A DNA stretch of 64,000 nucleotides from contig CP024912.1 in assembly GCA_002813895.1 (NCBI GenBank), positions 1,364,001-1,428,000 of the forward strand. The letters are read 5' to 3'. The position numbers and the translations under genes were made by a program. Shown one piece after another: positions 37,980-49,734 of this stretch. The stretch's first letter is position 1, and every line of letters begins with the position of its first letter. The stretch is from Cyanobacterium sp. HL-69 (lineage in GTDB: Bacteria > Cyanobacteriota > Cyanobacteriia > Cyanobacteriales > Cyanobacteriaceae). The notes beneath the pieces are model-generated. The model ran no database searches. It was not told the DNA's origin and was given only the letters and a program-made list of their open reading frames with translations.

Positions 37980-38444
37980 ATGGTAGAAAAAAAACCAATT
38001 AAAGTAATAAGTGATAATCGTCAAGCCAGATACCTATATGAGATTTTAGACACCTATGAAGCAGGAATCCAGTTAGGCGGTACGGAAGTAAAATCCGTCA
38101 GGGCTGGAAAGGTGAATTTGAGAGATGGATATTGTTTGATTCGTAATGGGGAAGCATGGTTGATGAATGTTCACATCGCCCCCCACCAAACCGCAGGGCA
38201 GTATTTTAACCATGAGCCGAAGCGCGATCGCAAATTACTGTTACACAAAAAAGAAATCAGTAAATTAATCGGCTTATTAGAGCAAAAAGGATTAAGTTTA
38301 GTTCCCCTAAAAATGTACATCAAAGGAGATTGGATTAAAATTAATCTTGGTTTAGGTAAAGGTAAGAAACTCCATGATAAACGGGAAACCATTAAACGCC
38401 GTGACGATGAGCGACAAATGGCGAGAGTAATGAAACAGTATTAA
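37980..38444 (+). CDS. smpB: SsrA-binding protein SmpB
   Basis: The 154-residue protein has the SmpB motifs NRQARYLYEILDTYEAGIQLGGTEVKSVR, NVHIAPHQTAGQYFNHEPKRDRKLLLHKKEI and the basic C-terminal tail GKKLHDKRETIKRRDDERQMAR. It binds tmRNA and delivers it to stalled ribosomes for trans-translation. The tmRNA gene is not in this window. The spacer of 123 bases ahead contains heptamer-type repeats. Confidence 0.96.
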   Translation: MVEKKPIKVISDNRQARYLYEILDTYEAGIQLGGTEVKSVRAGKVNLRDGYCLIRNGEAWLMNVHIAPHQTAGQYFNHEPKRDRKLLLHKKEISKLIGLLEQKGLSLVPLKMYIKGDWIKINLGLGKGKKLHDKRETIKRRDDERQMARVMKQY

Positions 38445-38586
38445 AAATTGACAATTGACAATGGACAATTGACAATGAATTATACTTAAAGCTTTACTTT
38501 GAGTCATAAATAATGAGTTAATTTCTTAATCCAAAAGACTAACTATTCATTATCAATTATCAATTATTAATTATCAATTACTATCC
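38445..38586. repeat. Short tandemly repeated repetitive sequence between smpB and gatA
   Basis: The spacer has two repeat tracts: AATTGACAATTGACAATGG-type units near 38448-38476 and TTATCAATTATCAATTATTAATTATCAATTA-like units near 38545-38580, reaching almost to the gatA start. Similar units occur in many other spacers of this window. No promoter stands out. Confidence 0.6.
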
Positions 38587-40035
38587 ATGGCTTCCATTTC
38601 CCAATTACACAAACAGCTTATCAATAAAGAACGTTCAGCGGTAGAAATTACCAAAGAATATCTCCATACCATCGAAAAATTAGAACCCCAAATTAAAAGC
38701 TATCTCCACATCACCAAGGATTTAGCCCTAGAGAGCGCCCAAAAAGTGGATCAAAAAATTGCTAGGGGAGAGGAAATTGGAACCCTTGAAGGTATCCCCA
38801 TCGCCGTTAAAGATAATATGTCCACTAAAGGGATTCCCACCACCTGCGGTTCAAAAATTCTCGAAGGTTTTACCCCTAGCTATGAATCCACCGTTACCCA
38901 AAAACTCCATGACCAAGGGGCGGTAATTTTAGGTAAAACTAACTTAGATGAGTTTGCCATGGGAAGTTCTACGGAAAATTCTGGTTATCAAGTAACCGCT
39001 AACCCTTGGGATACCACCCGAGTGCCTGGCGGTTCTTCTGGAGGCTCTGCGGCCGCCGTGGCTGCCGATGAATGTGTGGTTTCCTTGGGATCTGATACTG
39101 GGGGATCTATCCGTCAACCTGCCTCACTGTGTGGGGTTGTGGGGTTAAAACCTACCTATGGTTTGGTGTCTCGTTTTGGTTTAGTGGCCTATGCTTCGTC
39201 CTTAGATCAAATTGGGCCTTTTGCTCACACTGTCGAGGATGCAGCTGTTATGTTAAAGGCGATCGCCGGTTACGACTCTAAAGACTCCACTAGCTTAAAA
39301 GTCGAAATCCCTGACTATACAACATCCTTTACCACCGACTTAAAAGGCTTGAAAGTGGGCATCATCCGAGAAACCTTTGGAGATGGATTAGATGGAGTAG
39401 TGGCAGAAGCCGTTAACCAAGGCATCAAAGAATTAGAAAAACTAGGCGCCCAAGTAAAAGAAATTTCTTGCCCCCGTTTCCGCTATGGTTTGCCAGTTTA
39501 CTACATCATCGCCCCCAGTGAAGCCTCCGCCAACCTCGCCCGTTACGATGCTGTGAAATACGGTGTTAGAAGTCAAGCCGATAACCTCATGGATATGTAC
39601 ACTCAAACTAGGGCGCAAGGTTTTGGTAAGGAAGTAAAACGCCGTATTATGTTAGGTACTTATGCCCTTTCTGCAGGTTACTATGACGCTTATTATCTCA
39701 AGGCACAAAAAGTGAGAACTTTAATCAAACAAGACTTTGACAACGCTTTTGCCGATGTAGATGTATTAATTTCCCCTACCTCCCCCACTACTGCTTTTAA
39801 AGCAGGAGAAAAAACCGATGATCCCCTTACCATGTATTTATCGGATTTAATGACTATCCCTGTTAACCTCGCAGGTTTACCCGGTATGAGTATCCCTTGT
39901 GGTTTTGATGGTCAAAATTTACCCATCGGGATGCAGTTAATCGGTAACGTCTTACGGGAAGATATTTTGTTCAAAGTAGGCTACGCCTTCCAACAAGCCA
40001 CCGACTGGCACACCAAATCCCCAAATTTGGGTTAA
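38587..40035 (+). CDS. gatA: Aspartyl/glutamyl-tRNA amidotransferase subunit A
   Basis: The 482-residue protein is an amidase-signature enzyme: [10 protein letters not shown] with catalytic Lys near 77-79, [15 protein letters not shown] with the cis-Ser, and [15 protein letters not shown] with the nucleophile Ser near 174-178. It supplies ammonia to make Gln-tRNA(Gln) (and Asn-tRNA(Asn)) with GatB and GatC, neither of which is here. The triad is intact and the length is standard. Confidence 0.96.
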   Translation: MASISQLHKQLINKERSAVEITKEYLHTIEKLEPQIKSYLHITKDLALESAQKVDQKIARGEEIGTLEGIPIAVKDNMSTKGIPTTCGSKILEGFTPSYESTVTQKLHDQGAVILGKTNLDEFAMGSSTENSGYQVTANPWDTTRVPGGSSGGSAAAVAADECVVSLGSDTGGSIRQPASLCGVVGLKPTYGLVSRFGLVAYASSLDQIGPFAHTVEDAAVMLKAIAGYDSKDSTSLKVEIPDYTTSFTTDLKGLKVGIIRETFGDGLDGVVAEAVNQGIKELEKLGAQVKEISCPRFRYGLPVYYIIAPSEASANLARYDAVKYGVRSQADNLMDMYTQTRAQGFGKEVKRRIMLGTYALSAGYYDAYYLKAQKVRTLIKQDFDNAFADVDVLISPTSPTTAFKAGEKTDDPLTMYLSDLMTIPVNLAGLPGMSIPCGFDGQNLPIGMQLIGNVLREDILFKVGYAFQQATDWHTKSPNLG

Positions 40036-40049
40036 TAGCCCGTAAAACA

Positions 40050-40067
40050 TCCCCCAATTCTGGGGGA
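40050..40067 (+). terminator. Hairpin after gatA
   Basis: CCCCCA (40051-40056) and TGGGGG (40061-40066) form a 6-base-pair stem around ATTC, 15 bases past the gatA stop. The T-run after it is poor, so it is only a likely terminator. The remainder of the spacer to 40248 contains the GTTCCCCATTCCC-type repeat near 40150-40177. Confidence 0.55.
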
Positions 40068-40248
40068 CTTGTCAATTTGAGAAATGTAGTATTATTTTTT
40101 GAGATAGATGTTAATGTCTATTTTTTGCCCTAACAATTATTCACCATTGCCCGTTCCCCATTCCCTATTCCCCATTACTCAGTTGACCCTTAAACGGTAA
40201 TTAGGTTATGGTAAAAAGAAAAATATTAAGATAGAAAATACATATAAA

Positions 40249-40839
40249 ATGGACGGATTAACCTTTTTCCAAAATAGTGCTGGTAAATGGCGATCGCAAC
40301 GTACCACCCATCACTTACCCTTCCGCCGTGCCGAAAGTGGTGGCTCAGAAATTAGGGTTGAAAGCCTCGACAAAAATAACCCTAAAATCAAAGAAATATG
40401 CGAAATGCACAAATTTGATCCTGAAAACTCCGTAGGAGGTTCCTATGTTGCTTGGGATGGCTCTATGGCGTGGGATAAAGAAAATGAAAGCCACAAAGGA
40501 GAAACCGTTTTTGCCCTTATTCCTGAGCCTAATAACCCCCGTGAAGGAAAACTATTAAGAGAGAGAGGATACGCCGAAATCGTACCCGTAGCAGGGGAAT
40601 ATTACCTTGATCATGATGATGCCCTCGTTTTAACCACCGAATATGAAACCATGACAATCCATGAGCGTTTTTGGTTTGTTAGCGATGATGTTCGTTTGCG
40701 TACCAGCACAGTGCAAAGATTTGGAGGTTTTAACACCGCTACTTTTTGTATTGAAGTAAGGGAAAAATCTGAAGACGACAAAACCACTCAACCTAATCTT
40801 GATTCCTTATTAGACTCCCCCGCCATTACTGGCTGGTAA
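40249..40839 (+). CDS. cpcS: CpcS/CpeS-family phycobiliprotein lyase
   Basis: The 196-residue protein is a lipocalin-type bilin lyase: MDGLTFFQNSAGKWRSQRTTHHLPFRRAESGG-type start, GGSYVAWDGSMAWDKENESHKGETVFAL, GYAEIVPVAGEYYLDHDDALVLTTEYE and FGGFNTATFCIEVR. The family attaches phycocyanobilin to Cys-82-type sites of phycobiliprotein subunits. It could be the CpcS or the CpcU subunit, which act as a heterodimer in some species; the symbol is therefore tentative. cpcT follows 125 bases later, so two phycocyanin lyases are adjacent. Confidence 0.85.
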   Translation: MDGLTFFQNSAGKWRSQRTTHHLPFRRAESGGSEIRVESLDKNNPKIKEICEMHKFDPENSVGGSYVAWDGSMAWDKENESHKGETVFALIPEPNNPREGKLLRERGYAEIVPVAGEYYLDHDDALVLTTEYETMTIHERFWFVSDDVRLRTSTVQRFGGFNTATFCIEVREKSEDDKTTQPNLDSLLDSPAITGW

Positions 40840-40861
40840 TACTAAAAAAAAGAGTTTTATT

Positions 40862-40880
40862 CCCTCCTTATTAAGGGGGG
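40862..40880 (+). terminator. GC-rich hairpin between the two lyase genes
   Basis: CCCTCCTTA pairs with TAAGGGGGG around one T (one G-T wobble). It follows the cpcS-like stop by 22 bases, but no T-run adjoins. It may be a weak terminator or an interspersed repeat. Confidence 0.4.
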
Positions 40881-40964
40881 TTATGGGGAATCAAATCTTT
40901 ACAATTCCCTACAAAAATTATATAAAAAAAGGCTGTTTCTATTATTAATAAAACATTTTAAAAA

Positions 40965-41549
40965 ATGAGTAATTCCACAGATGTAAAAGCCCTTGCTAAA
41001 TTAATGGCTGGTGATTTTAGTAACGAAGCACAAGCCATAGAAAATCCTCCCTTCTTTGCCCATATTCGGGTATGTATGCGTCCTTTACCCCATTCTCTTT
41101 TTGGAGAGGTAAGTTTTTTCCTCGAACAAGCCTACGATTTTTTACTCTCTCAACCCTACCGCTTAAGGGTATTTACCATCAAAGCAGTGGGTGATCATCT
41201 TGAGTTGGAACACTATAAACTCAAAGAAGAAAAAGAATTTTATGGAGCTTCTCGCAACCCCGAAAAACTAAAAGGATTAACCCTTGAGCATCTGGACAAA
41301 ATGGATGGTTGTGATATGATTGCCCACTGGACAGGAACCCATTTTAAAGGTCAAGTCAAACCGGGTAAGGCTTGTATTGTGGAACGTAAGGGCAAAAAAT
41401 CTTATCTTGATAATAGCTTTGAAATCGATGACAATAAGCTGATCAGTTTTGACCGTGGTAGAGACTTAGAAACTGATGAGTTGTTATGGGGTTCGGTGGC
41501 AGGACCTTTTCATTTTAGCCCAACCCAACGCTTTACCGATGAACTATAA
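40965..41549 (+). CDS. cpcT: CpcT-type phycobiliprotein lyase
   Basis: The 194-residue protein has MAGDFSNEAQAIENPPFFAHIRVCMRPLP, SFFLEQAYDFLLSQPYRLRV, EFYGASRNPEKLKGLT, MDGCDMIAHWTGTHFKG and SYLDNSFEIDDNKLISFDRGRD, matching CpcT. CpcT attaches phycocyanobilin to Cys-153 of phycocyanin beta. It acts in the cytosol during phycobilisome assembly. It lies between the CpcS-like lyase and the groES promoter. Confidence 0.92.
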   Translation: MSNSTDVKALAKLMAGDFSNEAQAIENPPFFAHIRVCMRPLPHSLFGEVSFFLEQAYDFLLSQPYRLRVFTIKAVGDHLELEHYKLKEEKEFYGASRNPEKLKGLTLEHLDKMDGCDMIAHWTGTHFKGQVKPGKACIVERKGKKSYLDNSFEIDDNKLISFDRGRDLETDELLWGSVAGPFHFSPTQRFTDEL

Positions 41550-41632
41550 CCTCCAAAATATTCTCAACTCTCATCTCGAGTATCATTAGAAAACCTAATG
41601 CCTAAGAGCTAATACATAACACCTGCCTTATA

Positions 41633-41648
41633 GTTCGGAAACCCGTAC
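41633..41648 (+). promoter_or_regulatory. K-box-like element upstream of groESL
   Basis: GTTCGG-AAAC-CCGTAC matches the cyanobacterial K-box consensus GTTCGG-NNAN-CCNNAC, which is associated with light- and heat-responsive groE expression. It lies 39 bases upstream of the CIRCE element. The match is by pattern from memory of the consensus. Confidence 0.65.
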
Positions 41649-41687
41649 AATAAAACCCATTGCTATGGTACGCTGATTTCGGTTAAA

Positions 41688-41714
41688 TTAGCACTCGTAA
41701 GGTGAGAGTGCTAA
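41688..41714 (+). promoter_or_regulatory. CIRCE operator (HrcA site) of groESL
   Basis: TTAGCACTC-N9-GAGTGCTAA is a perfect CIRCE inverted repeat, ending 60 bases before the groES ATG. HrcA repressor binding there represses groESL at normal temperature. This makes HrcA control of this operon very likely. Confidence 0.95.
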
Positions 41715-41774
41715 AAGCATTTTCTCCGAGCGATTAAAAAAATTAACTATAGAGAAATAAGGAGAAAACCATAG

Positions 41775-42086
41775 ATGGCTGCAATTACCATTAATGTATC
41801 AACTGTTAAGCCTTTGGGCGATCGCGTTTTCGTCAAAGTAAGTGAAGCTGAAGAAAAAACTGCTGGTGGTATCTACCTACCTGACAATGCCAAAGAAAAA
41901 CCCCAAATTGGTGAAGTTGTCACCGTGGGTGATGGCAAAGTAAACGACCAAGGTACTCGTACCGCTGTGGAAGTAAAAGTAGGTGATAAAGTGCTTTATT
42001 CCAAATATGCAGGTACCGACATCAAACTTGGTAGTGATGATTATGTCTTACTCTCCGAAAAAGACATCCTCGCTGTAGTTTCCTAA
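41775..42086 (+). CDS. groES: GroES co-chaperonin
   Basis: The 103-residue protein has [33 protein letters not shown] with the mobile loop and [18 protein letters not shown]. It caps GroEL as a heptamer. An AAGGAG lies 10 bases ahead of the ATG. CIRCE and K-box elements precede it and groEL follows after 105 bases. Confidence 0.98.
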   Translation: MAAITINVSTVKPLGDRVFVKVSEAEEKTAGGIYLPDNAKEKPQIGEVVTVGDGKVNDQGTRTAVEVKVGDKVLYSKYAGTDIKLGSDDYVLLSEKDILAVVS

Positions 42087-42191
42087 TTTTATATTGAAAC
42101 CCCTGAAGGTAGCTCAAATTTATTGAGTAAATCAAAACCTTTCAACCCATCAAATTATTTCAACTTTTACAGTAAATAAGAAAAAATAACT

Positions 42192-43817
42192 ATGTCCAAG
42201 TCTATCATTTATAACGAAGAAGCTCGTCGCGCCCTAGAGCGTGGTATTGATTTATTAGCTGAAGCCGTTGCCGTTACCTTAGGCCCTAAAGGTCGTAACG
42301 TAGTATTAGAAAAGAAATTTGGTGCGCCTCAAATCGTTAACGATGGTGTAACCATTGCCAAAGAAATCGAATTAGAAGATCACATCGAAAATACTGGGGT
42401 TGCTTTGATTCGTCAGGCGGCTTCCAAAACCAATGATGTGGCTGGAGACGGTACTACTACCGCTACTGTACTCGCCCACGCCATCGTTAAAGAAGGTTTA
42501 CGTAACGTTGCCGCTGGGGCAAACCCCATCGCCCTCAAACGTGGTATTGACAAAGCGACTGAGCATTTAGTAGAAAAAATCGCTGCCCATGCCAGAAAAA
42601 TTGAAGATAGCAAGGCGATCGCCCAAGTAGGTGCTATCTCTGCGGGTAATGATACCGAAGTCGGTGAAATGATTGCCCAAGCCATGGATAAAGTCGGTAA
42701 AGAAGGCGTTATCTCCCTCGAAGAAGGTAAGTCCATGGAAACTGAACTCGAAATTACCGAAGGTATGCGTTTCGAGAAAGGTTATATTTCCCCTTACTTC
42801 GTAACCGATGCCGAGCGCATGGAAGCAGTATTTGAAGAGCCTTACATTCTCATCACCGATAAAAAAATCACCTTAGTCCAAGACTTAGTTCCCGTTTTAG
42901 AACAAGTTGCCCGTCAAGGTAAGCCCTTAATCATCATCGCTGAGGACATCGAGAAAGAAGCCCTCGCCACCTTAGTAGTTAACCGCATCCGTGGTGTACT
43001 AAACGTGGCAGCAGTAAAAGCTCCTGGTTTTGGCGATCGCCGTAAGCAAATGCTTGAAGATCTCGCCATCCTAACTGGTGGAAAAATGATCAGCGAAGAC
43101 GCAGGATTAAAATTAGATACTACCACCGTAGATCAACTTGGTACTGCTCGTCGTATGACCATCACCAAAGATACTACCACCATCGTTGCTGAAGGTAACG
43201 AAAAAGAAGTTAAAACCCGTTGTGATCAAATTCGTCGTCAAATTGAAGAATCTGATTCTTCCTACGACAAAGAAAAATTACAAGAGCGCCTCGCAAAATT
43301 AAGCGGTGGTGTAGCGGTAATCAAAGTAGGTGCGGCTACCGAAACCGAAATGAAAGATCGTAAGCTCCGCTTAGAAGATGCCATCAACGCCACCAAAGCG
43401 GCCGTAGAAGAAGGTATCGTCCCTGGTGGTGGAACTACCCTCGCTCACCTCGCTCCTGAATTGGAAGAATGGGCAAAAGATAACTTAACCGCTGAGCAGT
43501 TGACTGGTGCTTTAATCGTTGCCCGTGCTTTAACCGCACCCCTAAAACGTATCGCCGAAAATGCTGGTCAAAACGGTGCGGTAGTAGCTGAAAGGGTTAA
43601 GGAAAAAGACTTTAACACTGGCTATGATGCTGCTAACAACGAGTATGTTGATATGTTTGATGCCGGTATCGTTGACCCTGCCAAAGTAACTCGCTCTGGT
43701 ATTCAAAACGCCGCTTCCATCGCTGGAATGGTATTAACCACCGAGTGTATCATCGTTGACAAACCTGAAAAGGATAAAGGTGCGGCCCCTGCTGGTGGCG
43801 GAGACTTCGACTACTAA
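42192..43817 (+). CDS. groEL: GroEL chaperonin (operon copy)
   Basis: The 541-residue protein has [17 protein letters not shown], the ATP-binding [15 protein letters not shown] segment, and the GPKGRN/GDGTT nucleotide signatures intact. It ends [11 protein letters not shown] rather than with the usual GGM repeats, as in the groES-linked cyanobacterial GroEL1 as I recall it. It folds cytosolic proteins with GroES. A second GroEL, common in cyanobacteria, is not in the window. A hairpin with eight T follows 24 bases later. Confidence 0.97.
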   Translation: MSKSIIYNEEARRALERGIDLLAEAVAVTLGPKGRNVVLEKKFGAPQIVNDGVTIAKEIELEDHIENTGVALIRQAASKTNDVAGDGTTTATVLAHAIVKEGLRNVAAGANPIALKRGIDKATEHLVEKIAAHARKIEDSKAIAQVGAISAGNDTEVGEMIAQAMDKVGKEGVISLEEGKSMETELEITEGMRFEKGYISPYFVTDAERMEAVFEEPYILITDKKITLVQDLVPVLEQVARQGKPLIIIAEDIEKEALATLVVNRIRGVLNVAAVKAPGFGDRRKQMLEDLAILTGGKMISEDAGLKLDTTTVDQLGTARRMTITKDTTTIVAEGNEKEVKTRCDQIRRQIEESDSSYDKEKLQERLAKLSGGVAVIKVGAATETEMKDRKLRLEDAINATKAAVEEGIVPGGGTTLAHLAPELEEWAKDNLTAEQLTGALIVARALTAPLKRIAENAGQNGAVVAERVKEKDFNTGYDAANNEYVDMFDAGIVDPAKVTRSGIQNAASIAGMVLTTECIIVDKPEKDKGAAPAGGGDFDY

Positions 43818-43822
43818 GTTGA

Positions 43823-45934
<2,112 letters not shown>

Positions 45935-46047
45935 GATAAATATTAAATATTTAGGAGTTCAAAATGATAGTTATAAATATAAATACAAGCTCTTCTCTTG
46001 TCAAATGAGACTAGGACAATTATACGATCTATATGCTATTGAAAAAG

Positions 46048-46437
46048 TTAATTTTTTCCCAACCACTTCCATAAGAAGTGTTTTTCTCCCTTTGCCCTAA
46101 TCTTTTTTACTTCTTGGGCAAAATAATATTTTTCCTTGTCTGATAATCCTCCTCTAATGATATAGGAACTATGCCAGAGCAAAACAGAGGTTAAAAAACC
46201 AATGGAAAAAGTAACCGCCAAAGTACCGAGGGGATTAAATTCCATTCCTGCCCTAACCGCTGACCATGTACAATGTTCTTGACAAAGGGAAAAAGTTTCT
46301 CTAAATTGCCACAAGCCCCAAGGCATCAGGGTTAACCAGGATAAAAGCACTAGTAGCCATCGGCCATATATTCTGCTCAGGTGCAATCTTTCAATGTCAT
46401 CGTCTTCAATTATAGATTCTTCTTGATTTTCGTTCAT
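46048..46437 (-). CDS. Conserved hypothetical two-helix membrane protein
   Basis: The 129-residue protein has an acidic N-terminus (ENQEESIIEDDDIE), two transmembrane helices (about 25-45 and 72-92), and a Lys-rich end (KIRAKGEKHFLWKWLGKN). I do not recognise a named family. It is divergent from the Crp-like gene. No function is assigned. Confidence 0.65.
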   Translation of the reverse strand: MNENQEESIIEDDDIERLHLSRIYGRWLLVLLSWLTLMPWGLWQFRETFSLCQEHCTWSAVRAGMEFNPLGTLAVTFSIGFLTSVLLWHSSYIIRGGLSDKEKYYFAQEVKKIRAKGEKHFLWKWLGKN

Positions 46438-46524
46438 TTTCCTTTGGTTAACAAATCTTGGTTAAAACTTAAACTATTCATTACCTTCCATTAACTTTCA
46501 TACCCTAGCATAGGTGGTAATTCG

Positions 46525-47163
46525 ATGTATCCTAGCAAACATTGGCTATCACAACTTATGTTAATTACTTCTCCATCCAAACATCATTTAAGCACTAAAA
46601 TTCAATCTAGTGAAAGAAGATTACATTTTTATGGCAAGGGTGAAGAAATCCCCCTTTTAGAACAAGGAATTTGGAGCATTAGTAGTGGTTTTGTACAATT
46701 AGTTGGGGTGAATAATCAGGGGGATGAAACTTGGCTAGGATGGGCTTCTCAGGGTCATTTTTTTGGTTTATGGTTAACTTCTTTAGATTCTTTTAAAGCA
46801 AGGGCTTTGTCGGATGTATATTTGCAGTGGTATAGTTTGCAAGAAATTGAAAAATCACCCCAAATTGCTCAGACTGTTTTAGCTCAAACAGTAGTCAGAG
46901 TTAAGCAAACTGAACAGTTATTGGCGATCGCAGGATTAAAGAGAGTTGAGGAGAAACTGATTGAATTATTACGTTTGTTATCTAACTGTATCGGTGAAAA
47001 TCTTAATGATGATTATACCCGTTTAACAGTGCGTTTTACCCATCAAAATTTAGCCAGTGCGATCGGGACTACACGGGTAACAGTAACCCGTTTATTAGGA
47101 GATTTGCAAAAAGATGGTTTAATTTCCTTTGACAAAAGTCGTCATATTATTGTTAAAAAATGA
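46525..47163 (+). CDS. Crp/Fnr-family transcription regulator
   Basis: The 212-residue protein has a degenerate cyclic-nucleotide-like sensor (about 30-115, IPLLEQGIWSISSGFVQLVGVNNQGDETWLGW) and a C-terminal winged helix with LTVRFTHQNLASAIGTTRVTVTRLLGDLQKDGLISF, close to the NtcA-type recognition helix region. It lacks the canonical cAMP contacts (no clear PGD/RA-type phosphate cassette), so it is not simply CRP. It ends 4 bases before the convergent ntcB end. The signal it senses is unknown. Confidence 0.8.
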   Translation: MYPSKHWLSQLMLITSPSKHHLSTKIQSSERRLHFYGKGEEIPLLEQGIWSISSGFVQLVGVNNQGDETWLGWASQGHFFGLWLTSLDSFKARALSDVYLQWYSLQEIEKSPQIAQTVLAQTVVRVKQTEQLLAIAGLKRVEEKLIELLRLLSNCIGENLNDDYTRLTVRFTHQNLASAIGTTRVTVTRLLGDLQKDGLISFDKSRHIIVKK

Positions 47164-47167
47164 TGCT

Positions 47168-48109
47168 CTATGGTTTATTCCCCATTCCTCCATCTAAATC
47201 ATCAAATCGAAATTGAGTTTGATTATAGACGAGGTTAAAAAAGTTTTTGATAGTAGGAATTTCTAACCTATCCCGAGTAGTAACCAAAACCACGTCTCTG
47301 GTGAGGGGTAAGCCCGAATTTAGGGCGATGGATACCACCTCTAGGGTAGGATCTAAAACGGCTTCTTGGAGAGCAGATTGGGGTAACAGAGCGATTAAAT
47401 TGCCCTGACGAATCACCCCCCGAAAAGCGTCTAGGGTGTTTAATTCCATGGCAACGCTTAACTCAAAACCATGACTAGCGAATAAATCTTGGACAATGCG
47501 CTGCATTCCGTAGCCGTCTTTGAAAATAACTTGGGGAAAACCGACTAAGTCTTTGATGGTCAGAGTTTGGTAGGAGGCAAGGGGATGATCTTTTGCCACT
47601 AAAACCTGTATTACTTCTTCATATAGAGGTCTTACAAACATTTCCCCCGTAGCAGTCAAATATTTGTTATTCATGACCACAGCAACGTCCACAAGTCCAT
47701 CTCGTAAAACTTTTAAGGCGCGATCGCTCCCTAAAGCTGTTACCCTTAATTGTACTTGGGGAAACGTACTACAAAATTGTTGCAAAATAGGGGGCAAAAA
47801 ATAGGCACACACCGAGTGAATCGCCGCCACACATAGCTCTGGTTGTTCCCCCTGCAAAAGTTCCTTCATTTTTTCCTCAACCTTTTCCCACTCCTGACAA
47901 ATACGCCTTGCGTGGGGTAATAGTCGCTCTCCTCCCACCGTTAACTTTGCCTGGGCGTGACGATGAAATAAAGAAGTGCCTAAATGAGCTTCTAAGGCTT
48001 GAACTTGACGGCTTACCGTGGACTGGGTAACACCACACTTTTTGGCTGCTTGTCCAAAACTCCCTGTATCATTCACCGCTAAAAATGCCTTAATTTGCTC
48101 AATTCTCAT
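47168..48109 (-). CDS. ntcB: LysR-family nitrate-assimilation activator NtcB
   Basis: The 313-residue LysR protein has MRIEQIKAFLAVNDTGSFGQAAKKCGVTQSTVSRQ and an effector domain with PELCVAAIHSVCAYFLPP and VVFKDGYG-like VIFKDGYGMQRIVQD, matching cyanobacterial NtcB as I recall it. NtcB boosts nitrate-assimilation gene expression in response to nitrite. An NtcA-type site with a well-spaced -10 lies upstream (48151-48193), which supports the identification because ntcB is NtcA-controlled in other species. Confidence 0.85.
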   Translation of the reverse strand: MRIEQIKAFLAVNDTGSFGQAAKKCGVTQSTVSRQVQALEAHLGTSLFHRHAQAKLTVGGERLLPHARRICQEWEKVEEKMKELLQGEQPELCVAAIHSVCAYFLPPILQQFCSTFPQVQLRVTALGSDRALKVLRDGLVDVAVVMNNKYLTATGEMFVRPLYEEVIQVLVAKDHPLASYQTLTIKDLVGFPQVIFKDGYGMQRIVQDLFASHGFELSVAMELNTLDAFRGVIRQGNLIALLPQSALQEAVLDPTLEVVSIALNSGLPLTRDVVLVTTRDRLEIPTIKNFFNLVYNQTQFRFDDLDGGMGNKP

Positions 48110-48150
48110 TAATTTACCAATCCTCTACCTCGGGTGTTACATCCATTAAT

Positions 48151-48193
48151 ACCGTACGATTAGATAACCTTTTCAATCTGTAACAATTCATAC
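48151..48193 (-). promoter_or_regulatory. NtcA-dependent promoter of ntcB
   Basis: On the minus strand GTA-TGAATTGT-TAC (48180-48193) is followed, 23 bases on, by TACGGT (48151-48156), fitting GTA-N8-TAC-N22-24-TA-N3-T, the layout of NtcA-activated promoters. It lies 42-84 bases ahead of the ntcB start. The rest of the 343-base spacer to 48452 is AT-rich. It contains a hairpin near 48207-48232 with arms ATCTC and GAGAT, plus an inner GGTTT/AAACC pair, of unknown role. No small gene was seen. Confidence 0.72.
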
Positions 48194-48452
48194 TATATTT
48201 ATGGAATATCTCTGGGTTTGAAAAACCGAGATTAATGAAGGTATAATTCACAACTTCCCAGAAAAGGTGATAATTAACCTACCACGACTTTTAAGTAACT
48301 ATTATGTATTGAAATCTTAGTGATTTTACTATAGCATTACCTAGGAGTAGTTTTTCCTCTTGTTTTGATGGTTTACGGTTGGTCAAAAAAACTCTATTTT
48401 TTATCAAAAAATTATCAATAAAATTTAATATCTAACTTTTAGAATTTATATC

Positions 48453-49232
48453 ATGGCACAGCGTTATGTAAGGGTTAAAACCAAAAAAGGACAAACATAT
48501 TATGGCAAATTACAACTTGACCGTAGTGTGTTAGTTTTAGATGCGCCACCATGGCTAGATGGCGGTGAAACGGATTTGGTTTTGGAAGTGGACGAATATC
48601 TCTTACTTGCGCCCTGTGCGCCTTCTAAGATTATTGCGGTGGGTAAAAACTATGCTTCCCATGCAGCGGAAATGGGTTCAGAAGTACCCAAAGAGCCTCT
48701 TATTTTCTTAAAACCTCCTTCTTCTATCATTGCCCACGAACAAATTATTTATTATCCCAAACAGTCTCAAAGGGTTGATTTTGAAGGGGAATTGGCAGTT
48801 ATAATAGGCGATCGCACTAAAAACTGCACCCTAGAAGAAGCTACAACCAAAATATGGGGTTACACCATCGCTAACGACGTTACCGCCAGAGATTTACAGA
48901 AAAAAGATGGACAATGGACAAGGGCGAAAGGATTTGATACATTTTGCCCCCTAGGCCCTTGGATTGTCAGAGAATTAACCTCAGGAGCAAAACTCGAAAC
49001 CATCATCAACGAAGAAGAAAAACCAAAACAATCTGCATTACTAGAAGACATGGTATTTTCTCCCGCCGAAATAGTCGCCTATGTCTCCCAAATTATGACC
49101 CTTTTACCTGGGGATGTCATCTTAACAGGTACTCCCGAAGGTATCGCCCCCATGCAGATAGGAGACACCGTCAGTATAGAAATTGAAAGCATTGGGGTAT
49201 TAACTAACACCATTGAAGCCATACCCGACTAA
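48453..49232 (+). CDS. Fumarylacetoacetate hydrolase family protein
   Basis: The 259-residue protein has SKIIAVGKNYASHAAEMGSEVP, FLKPPSSIIAHEQIIYYPKQSQRVDFEGELAVIIG (with the acidic metal-ligand pair), GYTIANDVTARDLQKKDGQWTRAKGFDTFCPLGPWI and TGTPEGIAPMQIGD. These are the FAH fold motifs. Members hydrolyse C-C bonds in acylpyruvates or decarboxylate oxaloacetate; the substrate is not determined by sequence. Its stop overlaps the convergent Tic20-like gene by CTAA. Confidence 0.88.
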   Translation: MAQRYVRVKTKKGQTYYGKLQLDRSVLVLDAPPWLDGGETDLVLEVDEYLLLAPCAPSKIIAVGKNYASHAAEMGSEVPKEPLIFLKPPSSIIAHEQIIYYPKQSQRVDFEGELAVIIGDRTKNCTLEEATTKIWGYTIANDVTARDLQKKDGQWTRAKGFDTFCPLGPWIVRELTSGAKLETIINEEEKPKQSALLEDMVFSPAEIVAYVSQIMTLLPGDVILTGTPEGIAPMQIGDTVSIEIESIGVLTNTIEAIPD

Positions 49233-49705
49233 AAAGGCACTTGAGAATAAGCCGCTTCAGAAATACCGGGTAACTCTGCATATTTACCAGTGGCAGATTG
49301 ATAAATACTATAGCCACAGGCGGCTAAAGTACCCAAGAAAATAACGTTATAGAGGGTTTCAATAAATAATCCCCCTATGCCCCCAGCGAGTATGCCAATA
49401 ATTAGATTTACTAAGATTAACAAAATATCAATGAGAATAGCCTGCATGGCATTGTATCGAAGGAAATGGCTAAACTTAGAATTCCTAATGACAAAAGAAA
49501 ATAAAGCGATAAAAATAATAAAGCGAGCAAATGGAATGATGCTATAAAGATAAATTAGAGGGATTAACGGGATCGTTATTAATTGCAGAATGGGAAATTG
49601 ATTGAACAAAAACCCCCCAAATTCTAAAACATAATAAAGGGGTATGAGATAGACTAAAGAAGCAAATAGTCTATCCTTCCAATCATTTGAGCCTAGGCGA
49701 GTCAT
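49229..49705 (-). CDS. Tic20-family membrane protein
   Basis: The 158-residue protein has four hydrophobic helices. The DRLFASLVYLIPLYYVLEFG start and RNSKFSHFLRYNAMQAILIDILLIL segment match the cyanobacterial Tic20-like family, relatives of the chloroplast inner-envelope import channel. Its role in cyanobacteria is not settled. It shares the stop-overlap CTAA with the FAH-family gene. Confidence 0.87.
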   Translation of the reverse strand: MTRLGSNDWKDRLFASLVYLIPLYYVLEFGGFLFNQFPILQLITIPLIPLIYLYSIIPFARFIIFIALFSFVIRNSKFSHFLRYNAMQAILIDILLILVNLIIGILAGGIGGLFIETLYNVIFLGTLAACGYSIYQSATGKYAELPGISEAAYSQVPF

Positions 49706-49734
49706 AAAGTTAATAGTTTATTTTTTTATTTCAC

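Noticed and set aside
42413-43126. Long minus-strand frames opposite groEL
   Set aside because: Shadow frames from the strong codon bias of groEL; no family features.
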